A stretch of 42,238 bases of DNA. It comes from an uncultured Collinsella sp. Lineage in GTDB: Bacteria; Actinomycetota; Coriobacteriia; Coriobacteriales; Coriobacteriaceae. Position 1 is the stretch's first letter, and each line of letters starts with the position of its first letter. This document shows, piece by piece, positions 1-9,081 of this stretch. Below the pieces are notes generated by a model, which was given only the letters and a program-made list of their open reading frames with translations, was not told the origin of the DNA and searched no databases. The stretch is taken from assembly GCA_958370785.1 (NCBI GenBank), contig CATXKN010000012.1, positions 1 to 42,238 of the forward strand. Reading direction: 5' to 3'. Position numbers and translations under genes: made by a program.

Positions 1-9
1 CGACACGCA

Positions 10-48
10 TAAAAGCCTCCCATTTCTCATGTCCAAGAAATGGGAGGC
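10..48 (-). terminator. Intrinsic terminator
   Basis: A perfect 13-bp inverted repeat (15-27 with 36-48, 8-nt loop) is followed on the minus strand by TTTTATG. It lies downstream of the IS3-type orfA remnant in that gene's direction. Confidence 0.6.
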
Positions 49-72
49 AGTTCAATGTGAGGTCGGGGCCTT

Positions 73-291
73 TTAGGAGCTCGTTCTCGGGCTCGAGCTC
101 GCGCATGCACTTGCGGCCGCCGCGACCGGGTGGTTGGTCAGCTCCTTCTTCCTGACCGTCACCCATCTTCCCAGGGTCTTCTCGTTGATGCCGAGGTCGG
201 CTGCCACTTGGGCGATGGGCTTCCCCGACGCGGCGGCGAAGTCTGCGGCCTCGGCGCGGTACCCCGCTGTGTAGGAGGGCCCGTCTGCCAT
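73..291 (-). pseudogene. IS3-family OrfA (HTH_Tnp_1) remnant
   Basis: From ATG at 291 (AAGGAG 8 nt upstream) the frame encodes a short helix-turn-helix protein with the IS3 OrfA pattern GINEKTLGRWV. OrfA proteins of this family continue into a leucine-zipper segment of the type RELxxLExENELLK. That segment is visible at about 78-110 (RELEPENELLK) but in another frame, so a frameshift lies near 115-125. No OrfB integrase follows; the sequence runs into a hairpin instead. This is a dead insertion-sequence fragment marking the edge of the accessory region. Family assignment is from motif recognition only. Confidence 0.6.
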
Positions 292-584
292 GACTGACAC
301 TCCTTTCTTTTTGGCGCTGAAACGATTATCGCCGCTCAACGCCATTCCTCTAAGTCAAGTGTCCTTGAATACGATACAGTTCAAATGGACGAGGAGAATC
401 TGGCGCTCCTCTCGATGAGCCCGGAGAGGTCCCTGGTCGTCACCTTCCCCCGCGCGAACGCGAAGCGGACGGCGGCGAGCCATGTCCTCACCGCGCGTTC
501 CATTTAGGGAGTCCTCGAGAAGTCGATCTCTCTGTGCGATAATCGAGCTATTGAGTCTCGCGAGTTTAGAGCTGGTGATATGCA
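292..584. other. Intergenic region upstream of ATPase operon
   Basis: No convincing intact gene. On the minus strand about 381-485 encodes some 33 residues ending RDLSGLIERSARFSSSI and a stop, which reads like the C-terminal tail of a lost protein (weak). On the plus strand GATAAT at 538-543, with a poor -35 (TCGAGA, 515-520), is a possible promoter for the downstream ATPase gene. Confidence 0.3.
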
Positions 585-1883
585 TTGAAAATCAAGATGA
601 AAAACATCGGCAGGGTCGCTGAGGCCGATATCGAGATTAATGGTATTGCCGTGATCGCCGGGGAGAACGGGACGGGGAAAAGCACGGTTGGAAAAGCGCT
701 TTATGCGGCCTTCAACAGCATGTCCGATTCGGAGAACAAAATCGACCGCATGAGGCGCAATAGTGTTGAGCGCGCCATCAGGAAGGCATATGTGGGAAGC
801 CCTCTCGACTCCACGTCTCGCCACAGGCGAACTGCTGGAAGAATGAATAGTTTCATCGACAGGGTTTTTTCGGGCGAGTGCACGAGGGACGAGCTTATTG
901 ATGAGATAAAGGAGTATTACGGGGAGGAGATCTCCCGTGAGATCGAATCCGATTTCACGAATGGCGTAGCAGGAGTTGCCGATCAGATTATCGAGATCAT
1001 GGATATCTCCGATGATGAGGTATTTCGTGCGATTGCGACAAACAGGTTCCGAAGCGAGTTCAACGGCCAGATCAATTCGGTTTTCGGCGAAGAGCCCGGG
1101 AAGGTCGAACTCCAGATAAAGGACGCATCTACGGTTTTCTCGGTTGCAAGTGACGAGGTGGCGGAGGTGCACGATAGGAGGGTTTTGCGATTCAGGGCGC
1201 ATTATCTGGACGACCCGTTCCTGATCGATTCTCTCGGAGGACCCTACGGCCCCGCTTTTCGGTTCAAGCCCCTCCTTGGACACCAGGAGGAGCTGCGGCA
1301 AGATTTGATTCAGGCGACCATCCGTAACGATGACAGCGAGTCCTCGCTGTTCGAAGAGATCGCGAAGGAGCGACACCTGAAGGTTCTCATGGACAAGGTT
1401 TCCTCCTTATGTCCGGGGCATTTCGAGAGGAGCGAAAGTCGCGGTCACCTTACGTATCTCGAAGAGGGCTTCGCTCGGGGGTTGGAGCCTGGGAACCTTT
1501 CTGCTGGCTTGAAGACGTTCGCCATCATGAAGGTACTCTTGAAGTCCGGCGCGCTAGATGCCGGAGGGACTATTATCCTCGATGAACCCGAGATTCATCT
1601 TCATCCTGCATGGCAGCTGGCCTTCGCCGAGATAATCGTGCTGCTCCAGAAAGAGCTCGGGATGCACGTCTTAATGAGCACCCATAGTCCATATTTCCTG
1701 AATGCGATCGAAGTGTATTCTAAGAAGCACGCTGTTGATGGATTGTGCTCATATTATCTTGCGGAGACCTGCACTGATGGACGCTCTCGCTTTGCCGATA
1801 TAACCGGCTCGACTGAGGTCGCCTACGAGAAGCTGGCGGCTCCTTTTGATACGCTTGAGAGGGAGGAGTACGGCCTTGAGTAG
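585..1883 (+). CDS. AAA/ABC-type ATPase (OLD/RecF-like), putative defence component
   Basis: The protein has about 432 residues with Walker A GENGTGKST (residues 26-34), an ABC-like signature around LSAGLKTF (about 305), Walker B TIILDEPEIHLHP and an H-loop STHSPYF near the C terminus. This arrangement is typical of the AAA_21/OLD-like ATPases of phage-defence and abortive-infection systems. There is no TOPRIM domain, so any effector should be a partner. The partner is probably the gene that starts inside this one's last codons. I start at TTG 585, because the N terminus (KIKMKNIGRV) fits the family; ATG 597 is the alternative. Composition and flanking transposase remnants suggest horizontal acquisition. 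The function in defence is inference. Confidence 0.7.
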   Translation: MKIKMKNIGRVAEADIEINGIAVIAGENGTGKSTVGKALYAAFNSMSDSENKIDRMRRNSVERAIRKAYVGSPLDSTSRHRRTAGRMNSFIDRVFSGECTRDELIDEIKEYYGEEISREIESDFTNGVAGVADQIIEIMDISDDEVFRAIATNRFRSEFNGQINSVFGEEPGKVELQIKDASTVFSVASDEVAEVHDRRVLRFRAHYLDDPFLIDSLGGPYGPAFRFKPLLGHQEELRQDLIQATIRNDDSESSLFEEIAKERHLKVLMDKVSSLCPGHFERSESRGHLTYLEEGFARGLEPGNLSAGLKTFAIMKVLLKSGALDAGGTIILDEPEIHLHPAWQLAFAEIIVLLQKELGMHVLMSTHSPYFLNAIEVYSKKHAVDGLCSYYLAETCTDGRSRFADITGSTEVAYEKLAAPFDTLEREEYGLE

Positions 1884-2544
1884 CGACCTGTGCGCCTCCT
1901 GCCCTCATCCGAACTCTCCCGCGGTGCCAGATGGCAGCGATGGTTGCTCCCGTTGCAGGACCTGTATCCTAAGGGACTGCACGTCGACCATCTCCAAAAC
2001 ATCCAGAGACGGGAGCGTCTCTCTTGTGGATGACGATTTCCCTGTTGTCAATTTTGACTCTGTTAAAGAATGCTACTGCAAAAAGGTCAATAGGTGGATG
2101 CAACTCCCGCGCTCCGCCGATGCGCTGTATTGCGACCGGGAAACGTTATATCTAGTCGAATTTAAGAACGGCAGTCTGAAGGAGACGCTGGGGAAGAGGC
2201 TCAATCCCAAGGATGACGAAGAGCTTGGTATCAATCTTGGCCAAAGGGACGCCCTCATCGAGAAGTGCAAGGACAGCGTTTTGATCTGCTCGGACCTGTG
2301 GGGAAAGAGGACGAGATGGTTTCGCGAGCACTGCGTCTTTGTTTTGGTATACAACGAGGACAAGAACAAGACCGCGTTGAAGCGAGTTGCCAGTTCGATT
2401 AGGAGAAAAGCACGCTTTGGGCTTCCTGACAAATTGAAAGGGTTTTGCGTGAAGGATGTCTTGACGCTAACCGAAAAGGAGTTTTCGACATCGCTCCTTT
2501 CAACTTGGCGAGACGCAGAAGAAATCGCGGAGGTCGACGCGTAG
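1876..2544 (+). CDS. Cys-rich protein with possible PD-(D/E)XK nuclease core, partner of ATPase
   Basis: I start at TTG 1876, which overlaps the ATPase stop (TTGAGTAG) and has GGAGGAG seven bases upstream, so the pair should be translationally coupled. The 222-residue product opens with clustered cysteines (CASC, then CSRCRTC), a possible zinc site. It then has LYCDRETLYLVEFKNG, where an acidic residue followed by E-x-K on a beta strand resembles the PD-(D/E)XK nuclease core. Lys/Arg-rich helices follow. I do not recognise a named family. The two-gene layout of ATPase plus candidate nuclease resembles many antiphage cassettes, but neither nuclease activity nor defence is shown by the sequence. 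Confidence 0.55.
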   Translation: MSSDLCASCPHPNSPAVPDGSDGCSRCRTCILRDCTSTISKTSRDGSVSLVDDDFPVVNFDSVKECYCKKVNRWMQLPRSADALYCDRETLYLVEFKNGSLKETLGKRLNPKDDEELGINLGQRDALIEKCKDSVLICSDLWGKRTRWFREHCVFVLVYNEDKNKTALKRVASSIRRKARFGLPDKLKGFCVKDVLTLTEKEFSTSLLSTWRDAEEIAEVDA

Positions 2545-2709
2545 GAGACCGAAAAGCATCCGGTGGCTATCTGCTCCCGATTTCAATCGTTCGTCTACAG
2601 TCGGTTTTCTTTCCGCTGCGACCGCCAGTTTGCGATGAGTCGCGCACCGTGTGAAGCTCAACACGGATGAAATACAAATAAAATCCCCCTTGCACTGTGT
2701 TGATAAATA

Positions 2710-3237
2710 TTACTCGTCGAACTCATCTGAGCTGGGCCTTCTTGCATAGAACTGCCTGAACCTGAGCGTTTTCGGGTATCGCATTGCCCGATCGAGCACC
2801 ATCGCGACCTTCTCAAGCTTGTCCTCGGGCGGACTCATAGCCACAGCCCTGCATGTCGTCCCGGTTGGAGCCGGGGTGAACCCTCAGGAAGCTCTGCATG
2901 AAGTAGCGCATCCGGTTCACGGGCCCCAGCGGGTTCTGGCCGTCGGGAACGCACTTGAGCAGCTTCGCGTTGTAGCGCTGGCTCTTCAGTGACAGCTTGT
3001 TGACAAGCGTCATGTGCGCGCCCTCCATGTCGTGGATGAGCGTGGAGCCGGGCGTCACACGGCCCTCGAACGTCGCCAAGGTCTTCGCCCTGCTCGTCTT
3101 GCCAAGGCCCTCCCGGATGAAGATTGAATGCCTGGTTCGTCGCAGCCGAGTGCGACACGGCCTCTACCCGAGACCATCATCTCTACACATAGCCCATCAT
3201 TCGACAAGAACGCGCAGTTCGTCCTGCATAGGCGCAT
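2710..3237 (-). pseudogene. Transposase remnant (ISXO2/IS1595-like)
   Basis: Several minus-strand frames together read as one damaged transposase. The N-terminal part begins around ATG 3237. A central part has PGSTLIHDMEGAHMTLVNKL and NPLGPVNRMRYFMQSFLRVH. A C-terminal part in a third frame (DKLEKVAMVLDRAMRYPKT) ends at a stop at 2710-2712. The order (PGxTLxxDxxxAH, then N-x-x-x-x-N-R, then a final helical segment) resembles ISXO2-like DDE transposases. At least two frameshifts separate the pieces and the N-terminal half seems deleted, so it is inactive. The family name is tentative. Confidence 0.5.
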
Positions 3238-3263
3238 GGTGTCCCCCTCCGCCGCAAGAGGGG

Positions 3264-3305
3264 AGCAAAAGAAAGGTCCCTTTGTCACTACCGGACAAAG
3301 GGACC
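3264..3305 (-). terminator. Terminator of the radical SAM/exporter operon
   Basis: A perfect 12-bp stem (3275-3286 with 3294-3305, 7-nt loop) is followed on the minus strand by TTTCTTTTG. It lies about 130 bases past the exporter stop codon and is the first good intrinsic terminator after it. Confidence 0.7.
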
Positions 3306-3437
3306 CCCCTGGGCAAACACGCTATAAAACCTTCTTGCCGAGCGGCTGAGTCTCAGGACACCGACGGCGCACCCGTAGACCTACCCATAATCCACGCCAT
3401 TTCGAGCTTCTTGGTCTTCAACGTCACAATCCGATAA

Positions 3438-5072
3438 TCATCCAGGCATCGAAATGACCTCGTCACAGGCGGCAAGCATCTCCTCGTCATGAGTGACAAC
3501 GATTACAATATGGTCTCTCTTAACTTCGTGAAGCAATTTGATCAGCGCGCCTCGACTCTTCGCATCAAGTGCTGAGGTCGGTTCATCAAAAAGCATAACG
3601 TCCGGCGATTTCAACAGCTGTCTCACAATTGCAATCTTTTGCTTCTCCCCGCCGGACACCCCTCCTTTCCCGCCGGCAAGCATCGCCGCTGCCCCGTTCT
3701 CCACAGAGGCAATCATTTCGTCTAGCCCCAATATGGCAAGCATCCGATTCAGCTTATCCATCTCGTAATCATCAGAAAGCAGCGTAAGATTATCGAGAAT
3801 CGTCCCCTCAACGATAGGGGGTTCTTGCTCCGTAATGCTGACTCGACACCGCCGCAATGCGTATCGGTCGATGCAACGCTGTGACACCCCGTCGTAGCGA
3901 ACGGCCCCTTCTGTGTCATCTGGATATAACCCCAATATCACTGACAGCAGCGAGCTCTTCCCCGAACCATTCGGCCCCGAGATTCCATATAGCCGACCCC
4001 TGGAAAACACGAGCCCCTCAATGCTTAAAGCGACCCTTTCCGCCCCTGGATAACGTAGCTTGATGTTCTCAAGACGGATTTCCTCAATCGGATCAAGCGC
4101 CAATTTGCCATTCGCTTCAACCGGGACATCCCAAATTCTTTTCAGCCGCTCATAGCATACGCGATTAGTCTGGTAATCCCTCCCCCAGCCCAACAAATAC
4201 TGTACCGCTGAGCTTAAGTTCGAATAATATCCGACGGCAGTCACGAGAAAACCCGGCAACAGTCTCCCGCCCATCACTTCAGCCGCGCCCACAACAAGAA
4301 GACATCCTTGAGCGGTGGAAGCGACCAACGCGTTGCCAAAGGTAAATCTAGACCCTACTTCCTGATTTGCTCTCATCGTTGGATAGAGCCCATTAAAAGC
4401 TTCGACCAGTACAGCGCGGAACTTATCGAACAAAGCATGTTTGCGAATGAAATCAACTTTCTCCAACTGATCTTGTAGACAGGAAAAAAACCTCGCGCTC
4501 TGCTCTTGTACGTCAAAACTTCTCTCAAACAGCCTCGCGCGTGAAACCGCATAAAAAGCGGCACTCGCTGCCGCAAGAACAAGGCAGACCACACTCAGTT
4601 TAATATTCAGGCTACCGAGAACAAACAGGGCGAACAAAAGGGTGACAACGTTGCTTGAAACCCCCACAACCGAGTTGATTACGAAGATGACAAGGTCATT
4701 AGCGTCGTGATTGATTTGCTGGTTATAATACGACGCATTGAAGCCCTCGAAGAATGCCTGGGGAAGGTGCTTCACGTGCTCAAGCGTATCCGCATTTAAG
4801 CCGAACCCCGCATGCGACTGAAGGTTGATGTACAGCATCTCTGAGCAATACACTAGTCCCGCTCGAACCGCCTGGACCGCAACCAAAATAAGGCAACAAA
4901 CGAGAACGGCGGCAAAATCGGCGCTGGCCGGCATCGCCAGTTGGTTTACTACCATGCCGGTAAGAAAGGGACCCGCAAGCGCAAGCAGCCCGACCAAAAC
5001 TGTTACGACAAGATAGGCGTAGAATCGACCGCCCAGTATATATTTCCTACAGAGATTAAGCATCCGCCTCAT
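3438..5072 (-). CDS. Fused ABC exporter (TMD-NBD), peptide export
   Basis: The 544-residue protein is an ABC half-transporter. An N-terminal exporter-type membrane domain of about six helices is followed by an ATPase domain with Walker A GPNGSGKSS, signature VSGGEKQK, Walker B VMLFDEPTSALD and H-loop VVTHDEE. There is no C39 peptidase domain, so a leader peptide would need a separate protease. I start at ATG 5072, preceded by GAGG; ATG 5063 and 5099 are also in frame. The start overlaps the end of the radical SAM gene, implying coupling. As last gene of the operon that begins with two Cys-rich peptides, it most likely exports the mature product. The role is inferred from context. Confidence 0.8.
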   Translation of the reverse strand: MRRMLNLCRKYILGGRFYAYLVVTVLVGLLALAGPFLTGMVVNQLAMPASADFAAVLVCCLILVAVQAVRAGLVYCSEMLYINLQSHAGFGLNADTLEHVKHLPQAFFEGFNASYYNQQINHDANDLVIFVINSVVGVSSNVVTLLFALFVLGSLNIKLSVVCLVLAAASAAFYAVSRARLFERSFDVQEQSARFFSCLQDQLEKVDFIRKHALFDKFRAVLVEAFNGLYPTMRANQEVGSRFTFGNALVASTAQGCLLVVGAAEVMGGRLLPGFLVTAVGYYSNLSSAVQYLLGWGRDYQTNRVCYERLKRIWDVPVEANGKLALDPIEEIRLENIKLRYPGAERVALSIEGLVFSRGRLYGISGPNGSGKSSLLSVILGLYPDDTEGAVRYDGVSQRCIDRYALRRCRVSITEQEPPIVEGTILDNLTLLSDDYEMDKLNRMLAILGLDEMIASVENGAAAMLAGGKGGVSGGEKQKIAIVRQLLKSPDVMLFDEPTSALDAKSRGALIKLLHEVKRDHIVIVVTHDEEMLAACDEVISMPG

Positions 5073-6354
5073 TTTGCCTCGCACCCCGTTTTGCCGCATT
5101 CATCATCTGGGAGAGCAACATTTTTTGCTCGGCATCATACCGGAAGGAAACGCAACGTTTCCCCTCACCGTTTAAGGCGTGGTTGGGGCATCCTCCCATG
5201 CACATGGGAAAAGCGAAGCACTCTTGGCATTCCGGGTCATCCGGCTCATATGCCATCCACTTAATCATGTTCTTGCTCAACATTGGCGGCTCGAAAATAG
5301 TTCCGACCCTCCGCTCCTTCATTCCAATGTCATCCCAGCACTTATACAAATCGCCGACAGGGTCAACCACGTACGAATTGATTCCAACGGCGCAACATAT
5401 CCCGAAATTCGTCCCACCAAAAGGTTGAACTTTGAAGCCCCGCGCAATTGCCCTTTTATAAAACTCAGTCTCCTCATACGAGAACTCTTTTACAGTAAAG
5501 CAGTGGCTGTCGTTCGCACATACCTGATTGATATCGTCAACAGGGGCTAAATAGAAGTGAACCTTATTCATCAGGCCATTTAGCTCGAGATAATCCAATA
5601 GCTCTTGAGCGGCCTCGATGTTGGTCTTGTCGACGTTGCTCCTTATCGAAATATCGATGATGTCGGCACACTCTTTGACGTTCTTGAGAATACGTTCGTA
5701 TGTAGGGCTTCCGTCGTGAAGAATCCTTCTCGAATCGTGATCCGACTTCGATCCATCTATAGTCACTTGCGCGCTCGTCACACCACATGCCGCGAGCCTC
5801 CTTGCAACATCAGGCGTCAGCAGATAGCCATTTGTCACTATCGATGCGGAATATTCACACGTTGGCCCCACGACATCTTTCAGATCCGACGTAATCCGTT
5901 CGATCATCTTCATTCCGAGCAGAGGCTCGCCGCCGTACCATCCAACTGAGAGACTTGCGATACCAGGATAGTAATCTTTCACGAACTTGGAGAGCTGTGT
6001 CAAAACCTCCTCGCCCATCGTCGTGTACGCCTGTCCCTTTTCATAGCAGTAGGGACAGCAAAAGTTGCAAGCCATCGTTGGCGCAATGGTAAGGGACAGA
6101 GCAGTATTCGCAAAGCGCGCGGCGCGACTTTGCAACCTGATCTCCCCAAGCTCGTCCCTCTCCTCATTGACTAGGATGCCTCCCCTTATCAGCTCCGCGA
6201 CAAGATCATCGGCATCCCGAACGTCCCCTTATTGAATCCTTTTGAATTTCTGCGCGTATTCCGGATTTAACGACAGGATGCCGCCGGTTCGCGCATTCAT
6301 GATAAGAAGACTTCCGTTATGTTCATGCACCACATTAAATTGCGACAGTTTCAC
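5056..6354 (-). pseudogene. Radical SAM/SPASM peptide maturase with in-frame stop at codon 42
   Basis: The core carries the [4Fe-4S]-SAM motif CNFCCPYC (CxxxCxxC; Cys96, 100, 103 of the full frame) and a C-terminal SPASM region with clustered cysteines (CQECFAFPMCMGGC, then a later C) for auxiliary clusters. This is the architecture of RiPP maturases that form thioether links. The homologous N terminus begins at GTG 6354 (GGAG ten bases upstream) with KLSQFNVVHEHNGSLLIMNA, and it is in the same frame as the core. It is interrupted by TAA at 6231-6229 (FKRIQ-stop-GDVRD). Full frame: 432 codons. The only later in-frame start I see is TTG 6135, which keeps the SAM motif but loses the N-terminal domain. 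Either a nonsense mutation, a sequencing error or reinitiation. Confidence 0.8.
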
Positions 6355-6420
6355 TTCGCACCATCTCCATTTCCAATCAAATCCATATCGACCCTCAGAC
6401 GCTGCGCATACGCCAGCGCA

Positions 6421-7209
6421 CTACCTTCTTCGATAAAAACTGCACGAAAGCAGCAATAGACATGCGAGCGACACGATGACCGCATGGCCGCATGCAGCCA
6501 TCAGGACCGTCCCGCCGGCAGCCCCGCACGCCCTCATCCAATAAGCCATGTGAACCGGGGGTAAAACGGTTGGGAAACTCATCGCGATAACAAGGCCCGC
6601 GAACGTTGCGACCAGCAAGGCTCCCGACACAAGAGATCTGATCCTGAACACCTCATATGCAACCGCAACCATCAGCGTATAAGCGGCGTCTATAACGATA
6701 TTCGACAGGAGTGCCGAGGTCACATTACCAACCGTAAGGCTGTCTAGACCGCTTCCGGAGCACACGGCAAAGACCGCAGCGACACCGAGAGTAAACACGA
6801 TGTAGGGGCACAGCGTATACACTTCGCAAGCCAATGTCTTTGCCGCAAACAGCTGCCAGCTGCGGAAGCCCCGAGCAATCGAAACTCCCCTTGCCGACAC
6901 GCTCGTCGCATCACCGAATAGCGTCCCCGCCACAACAACAGAGACGATTGGGAAGAACACCGTATGCGCCATGGAGACGACACTTAGCCAGGAAGAGATA
7001 CCCGTTGGCCCAACCCCTATCGAGAAAAGATAGCCCGGATCGGCGGAAAAGCCAAAGAACTGGCCCTCTCCCCCTGCGGAGACCCATGCGCCGGACCCGG
7101 CAAACACATAAATCCCCGCGATGCCCAAATACATCAGCGCTATTATCACGGCGAGTTTCATTCTCCTTGCGCGGAACAGTTCCGCCCTGACCGACATCCC
7201 AAGATTCAT
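6421..7209 (-). CDS. ABC-2 type permease, bacteriocin immunity-like (LanE/LanG type)
   Basis: A 262-residue, highly hydrophobic protein with about six membrane helices. It has the usual N terminus of lantibiotic-immunity permeases: a short cytoplasmic segment (VRAELFRARRMKLA) followed by a helix. The start ATG 7209 overlaps the stop of the preceding permease gene (ATGA), so the two permeases and the ATPase form a coupled trio. In LanFEG-type systems such a trio expels the producer's own peptide from the membrane. I see no catalytic motif. Assignment as immunity rather than export rests on the operon also having a separate fused exporter. Confidence 0.65.
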   Translation of the reverse strand: MNLGMSVRAELFRARRMKLAVIIALMYLGIAGIYVFAGSGAWVSAGGEGQFFGFSADPGYLFSIGVGPTGISSWLSVVSMAHTVFFPIVSVVVAGTLFGDATSVSARGVSIARGFRSWQLFAAKTLACEVYTLCPYIVFTLGVAAVFAVCSGSGLDSLTVGNVTSALLSNIVIDAAYTLMVAVAYEVFRIRSLVSGALLVATFAGLVIAMSFPTVLPPVHMAYWMRACGAAGGTVLMAACGHAVIVSLACLLLLSCSFYRRR

Positions 7210-8024
7210 CGAACCGCCGTCCTTACAAATAGCGAGACGAGCGCAACTCCAACCGACACAAGCACAGTGCCGCCCGCATACAGCAAAACCTGAATTACAC
7301 CAACATTCTGCATACTCAGGGAACACAGGTTCATCAGGTAATACACGGGCGAGAGCATGAGCAGCAAGCTGGGCTGACCGCTTCCGTATGTACTTGGGAA
7401 CCACACCATCACAAATGTCGAAACCGCTATTGCAACGACGCTGCTCGCCACCACACTCCTCGTGAGCAAATACAGGGCGAAGGTAGCGGCGTACATCGAA
7501 ATGAGCAGCAGCGCGATCATCAGCGCAATCGATACAAATTGGGCAAACCCTGAGCACGAGGCCCCAACGTCCCATTGGGCCATCTTGGTTAAATACAGCG
7601 CAGTCGTAGAAAGAAGATACACGGCACCGACCAGAGTGCAGTTCACCAACAGCTTCGTGATCACAATCGCCGCCTGCGACACCCCTCGCGATCTCGATAC
7701 GGCGTAAGCCACGGATTCAAAGTCTCTCGACGTAGCGTAAACCGCGTAGAGAATCGTCACCGGAATCCAGACCACTGTAGACGCAAAAGACGTCCGGGCA
7801 ACAGAGCCCAAAACGTCCCCTGCATCCACTAGGTTTCCAATAAAACCTATAGCCCCTCCAAGCGTATACGGGTCATCACCGGCGACCATGATCAGCACCT
7901 CAGACGAAGTCGCAGCCGCAACCACATACAGCACAGCCGCAAGCGCAATCATCAGAGCGGTCGCCGGGTGCCTGGCGAGCAACCATACCTCGCTCCGAAA
8001 AGCTGAGATGAACTCGCGTTTCAT
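7206..8024 (-). CDS. ABC-2 type permease, bacteriocin immunity-like (LanE/LanG type)
   Basis: The 272-residue membrane protein begins MKREFISAFRSEVWLLARHP, a cytoplasmic amphipathic start followed by about six predicted helices, as in ABC-2 permeases. ATG 8024 overlaps the ATPase stop (TGATG); GTG 8027 is an alternative three bases upstream. Its partner permease follows with a four-base overlap. The two have similar length and topology but different sequence, consistent with a heterodimer driven by the upstream ATPase. Probable role: self-protection against the peptide made by this cluster. Confidence 0.65.
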   Translation of the reverse strand: MKREFISAFRSEVWLLARHPATALMIALAAVLYVVAAATSSEVLIMVAGDDPYTLGGAIGFIGNLVDAGDVLGSVARTSFASTVVWIPVTILYAVYATSRDFESVAYAVSRSRGVSQAAIVITKLLVNCTLVGAVYLLSTTALYLTKMAQWDVGASCSGFAQFVSIALMIALLLISMYAATFALYLLTRSVVASSVVAIAVSTFVMVWFPSTYGSGQPSLLLMLSPVYYLMNLCSLSMQNVGVIQVLLYAGGTVLVSVGVALVSLFVRTAVR

Positions 8025-8944
8025 CACAGCTCGCTCTCTCGACCGATGAGCTCCGAATAAAACTCCTCAAGGCTCTTCCTATGAGAATACGCCTCCGCAA
8101 CCCTCACACCTGCGGTCGAGAGCGCTTCGATTGCAATGCCCCGCCCTTCCTTTTTCTCCTCATAGCGCATAAGGACGCTGCCGTCCGGCAGAAAAGAATG
8201 TGAGGTCTCATCTCCGAGAACCGATCTCGTTCGCTCCAGATCGTCCACATGCAACACGAAACCACCGCGGCATGACTTTTCCAGCTGAGGTGCGGTCATC
8301 CTTCGAATGAGGCGACCATGACTTATGAAGAGGTAATCAGTTGCCAGCTTGTGCATCTCCTCAAGATTGTGGCTGGATACGAGAATCGTTTTACCTTGAT
8401 CTTTGTTAAGATGCGTAAGGATTTTTCTTACTTCGACTATCCCCATCGGATCCAGGCCGTTTGTCGGCTCGTCCAGGATCAACAGCTCCGGATCGCCCAG
8501 CAACGCTATGGCCAGATCGAGACGCCTCCTCATTCCCATTGAGAAGTTCTTCACTTTCTTCCCGCCGGCCTCCCCCAAACCGACGGTTGATAACACACCG
8601 TCGATGGAACGATCGGTGGGAAGCCCCCACTCAATACAGCGAACGACCAAGTTGTCTCGCGCGGCCAGATTAGGATACGAAGCATTGAGGTCGGACATAT
8701 AACCCAGCCTTTCCCTGCAGCTCCGTATTTCACGTCTCCCGGTTTGCCCAAACATCGAGATCGTTCCTGACGATGGCTCCGAAAGCCCCGTGATCAATCG
8801 AATTAACGTGCTCTTGCCGGCACCATTCTCCCCAATGAGTGCACACAGCTCGCCTTCCATTAAAGAGAACGAGACTGATTTAACCGCTTCAAACCCGCCA
8901 TATCTCTTGGATATGGCACGCAATTCAACTGGGACTTCCCGCAT
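8024..8944 (-). CDS. ABC transporter ATP-binding protein (LanF/BcrA-like)
   Basis: A single-domain ABC ATPase of about 306 residues with Walker A GENGAGKST, signature NFSMGMRRRL, Walker B LLILDEPTNGLD, H-loop VSSHNLEE and a C-terminal extension of about 90 residues. This is typical of BcrA/LanF drug and lantibiotic immunity ATPases. I start at ATG 8944, nine bases after GGAGG; the frame stays open further upstream but lacks a better site. It is the first protein gene after the two precursor peptides, separated by 165 bases that contain two overlapping hairpins likely to lower its expression relative to the peptides. It ends overlapping the first permease. Confidence 0.8.
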   Translation of the reverse strand: MREVPVELRAISKRYGGFEAVKSVSFSLMEGELCALIGENGAGKSTLIRLITGLSEPSSGTISMFGQTGRREIRSCRERLGYMSDLNASYPNLAARDNLVVRCIEWGLPTDRSIDGVLSTVGLGEAGGKKVKNFSMGMRRRLDLAIALLGDPELLILDEPTNGLDPMGIVEVRKILTHLNKDQGKTILVSSHNLEEMHKLATDYLFISHGRLIRRMTAPQLEKSCRGGFVLHVDDLERTRSVLGDETSHSFLPDGSVLMRYEEKKEGRGIAIEALSTAGVRVAEAYSHRKSLEEFYSELIGRESEL

Positions 8945-9081
8945 GGACGACATCCTCCCCGTCAATAAAAAGGGACGACATGGCAATTGTGCGGGGTTAT
9001 AGGTAACGTCGGTTCGCCCCCCATATTGCAATGCCACATCGCCCCTCAGGCGCTGCTGGCCAAAATATCTTTGAACAGTCT

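Noticed and set aside
6229..6231. Programmed recoding (selenocysteine or pyrrolysine) at the stop in the maturase
   Set aside because: The codon is TAA, not TGA or TAG, and the context CAA-TAA-GGG is not a known read-through signal.
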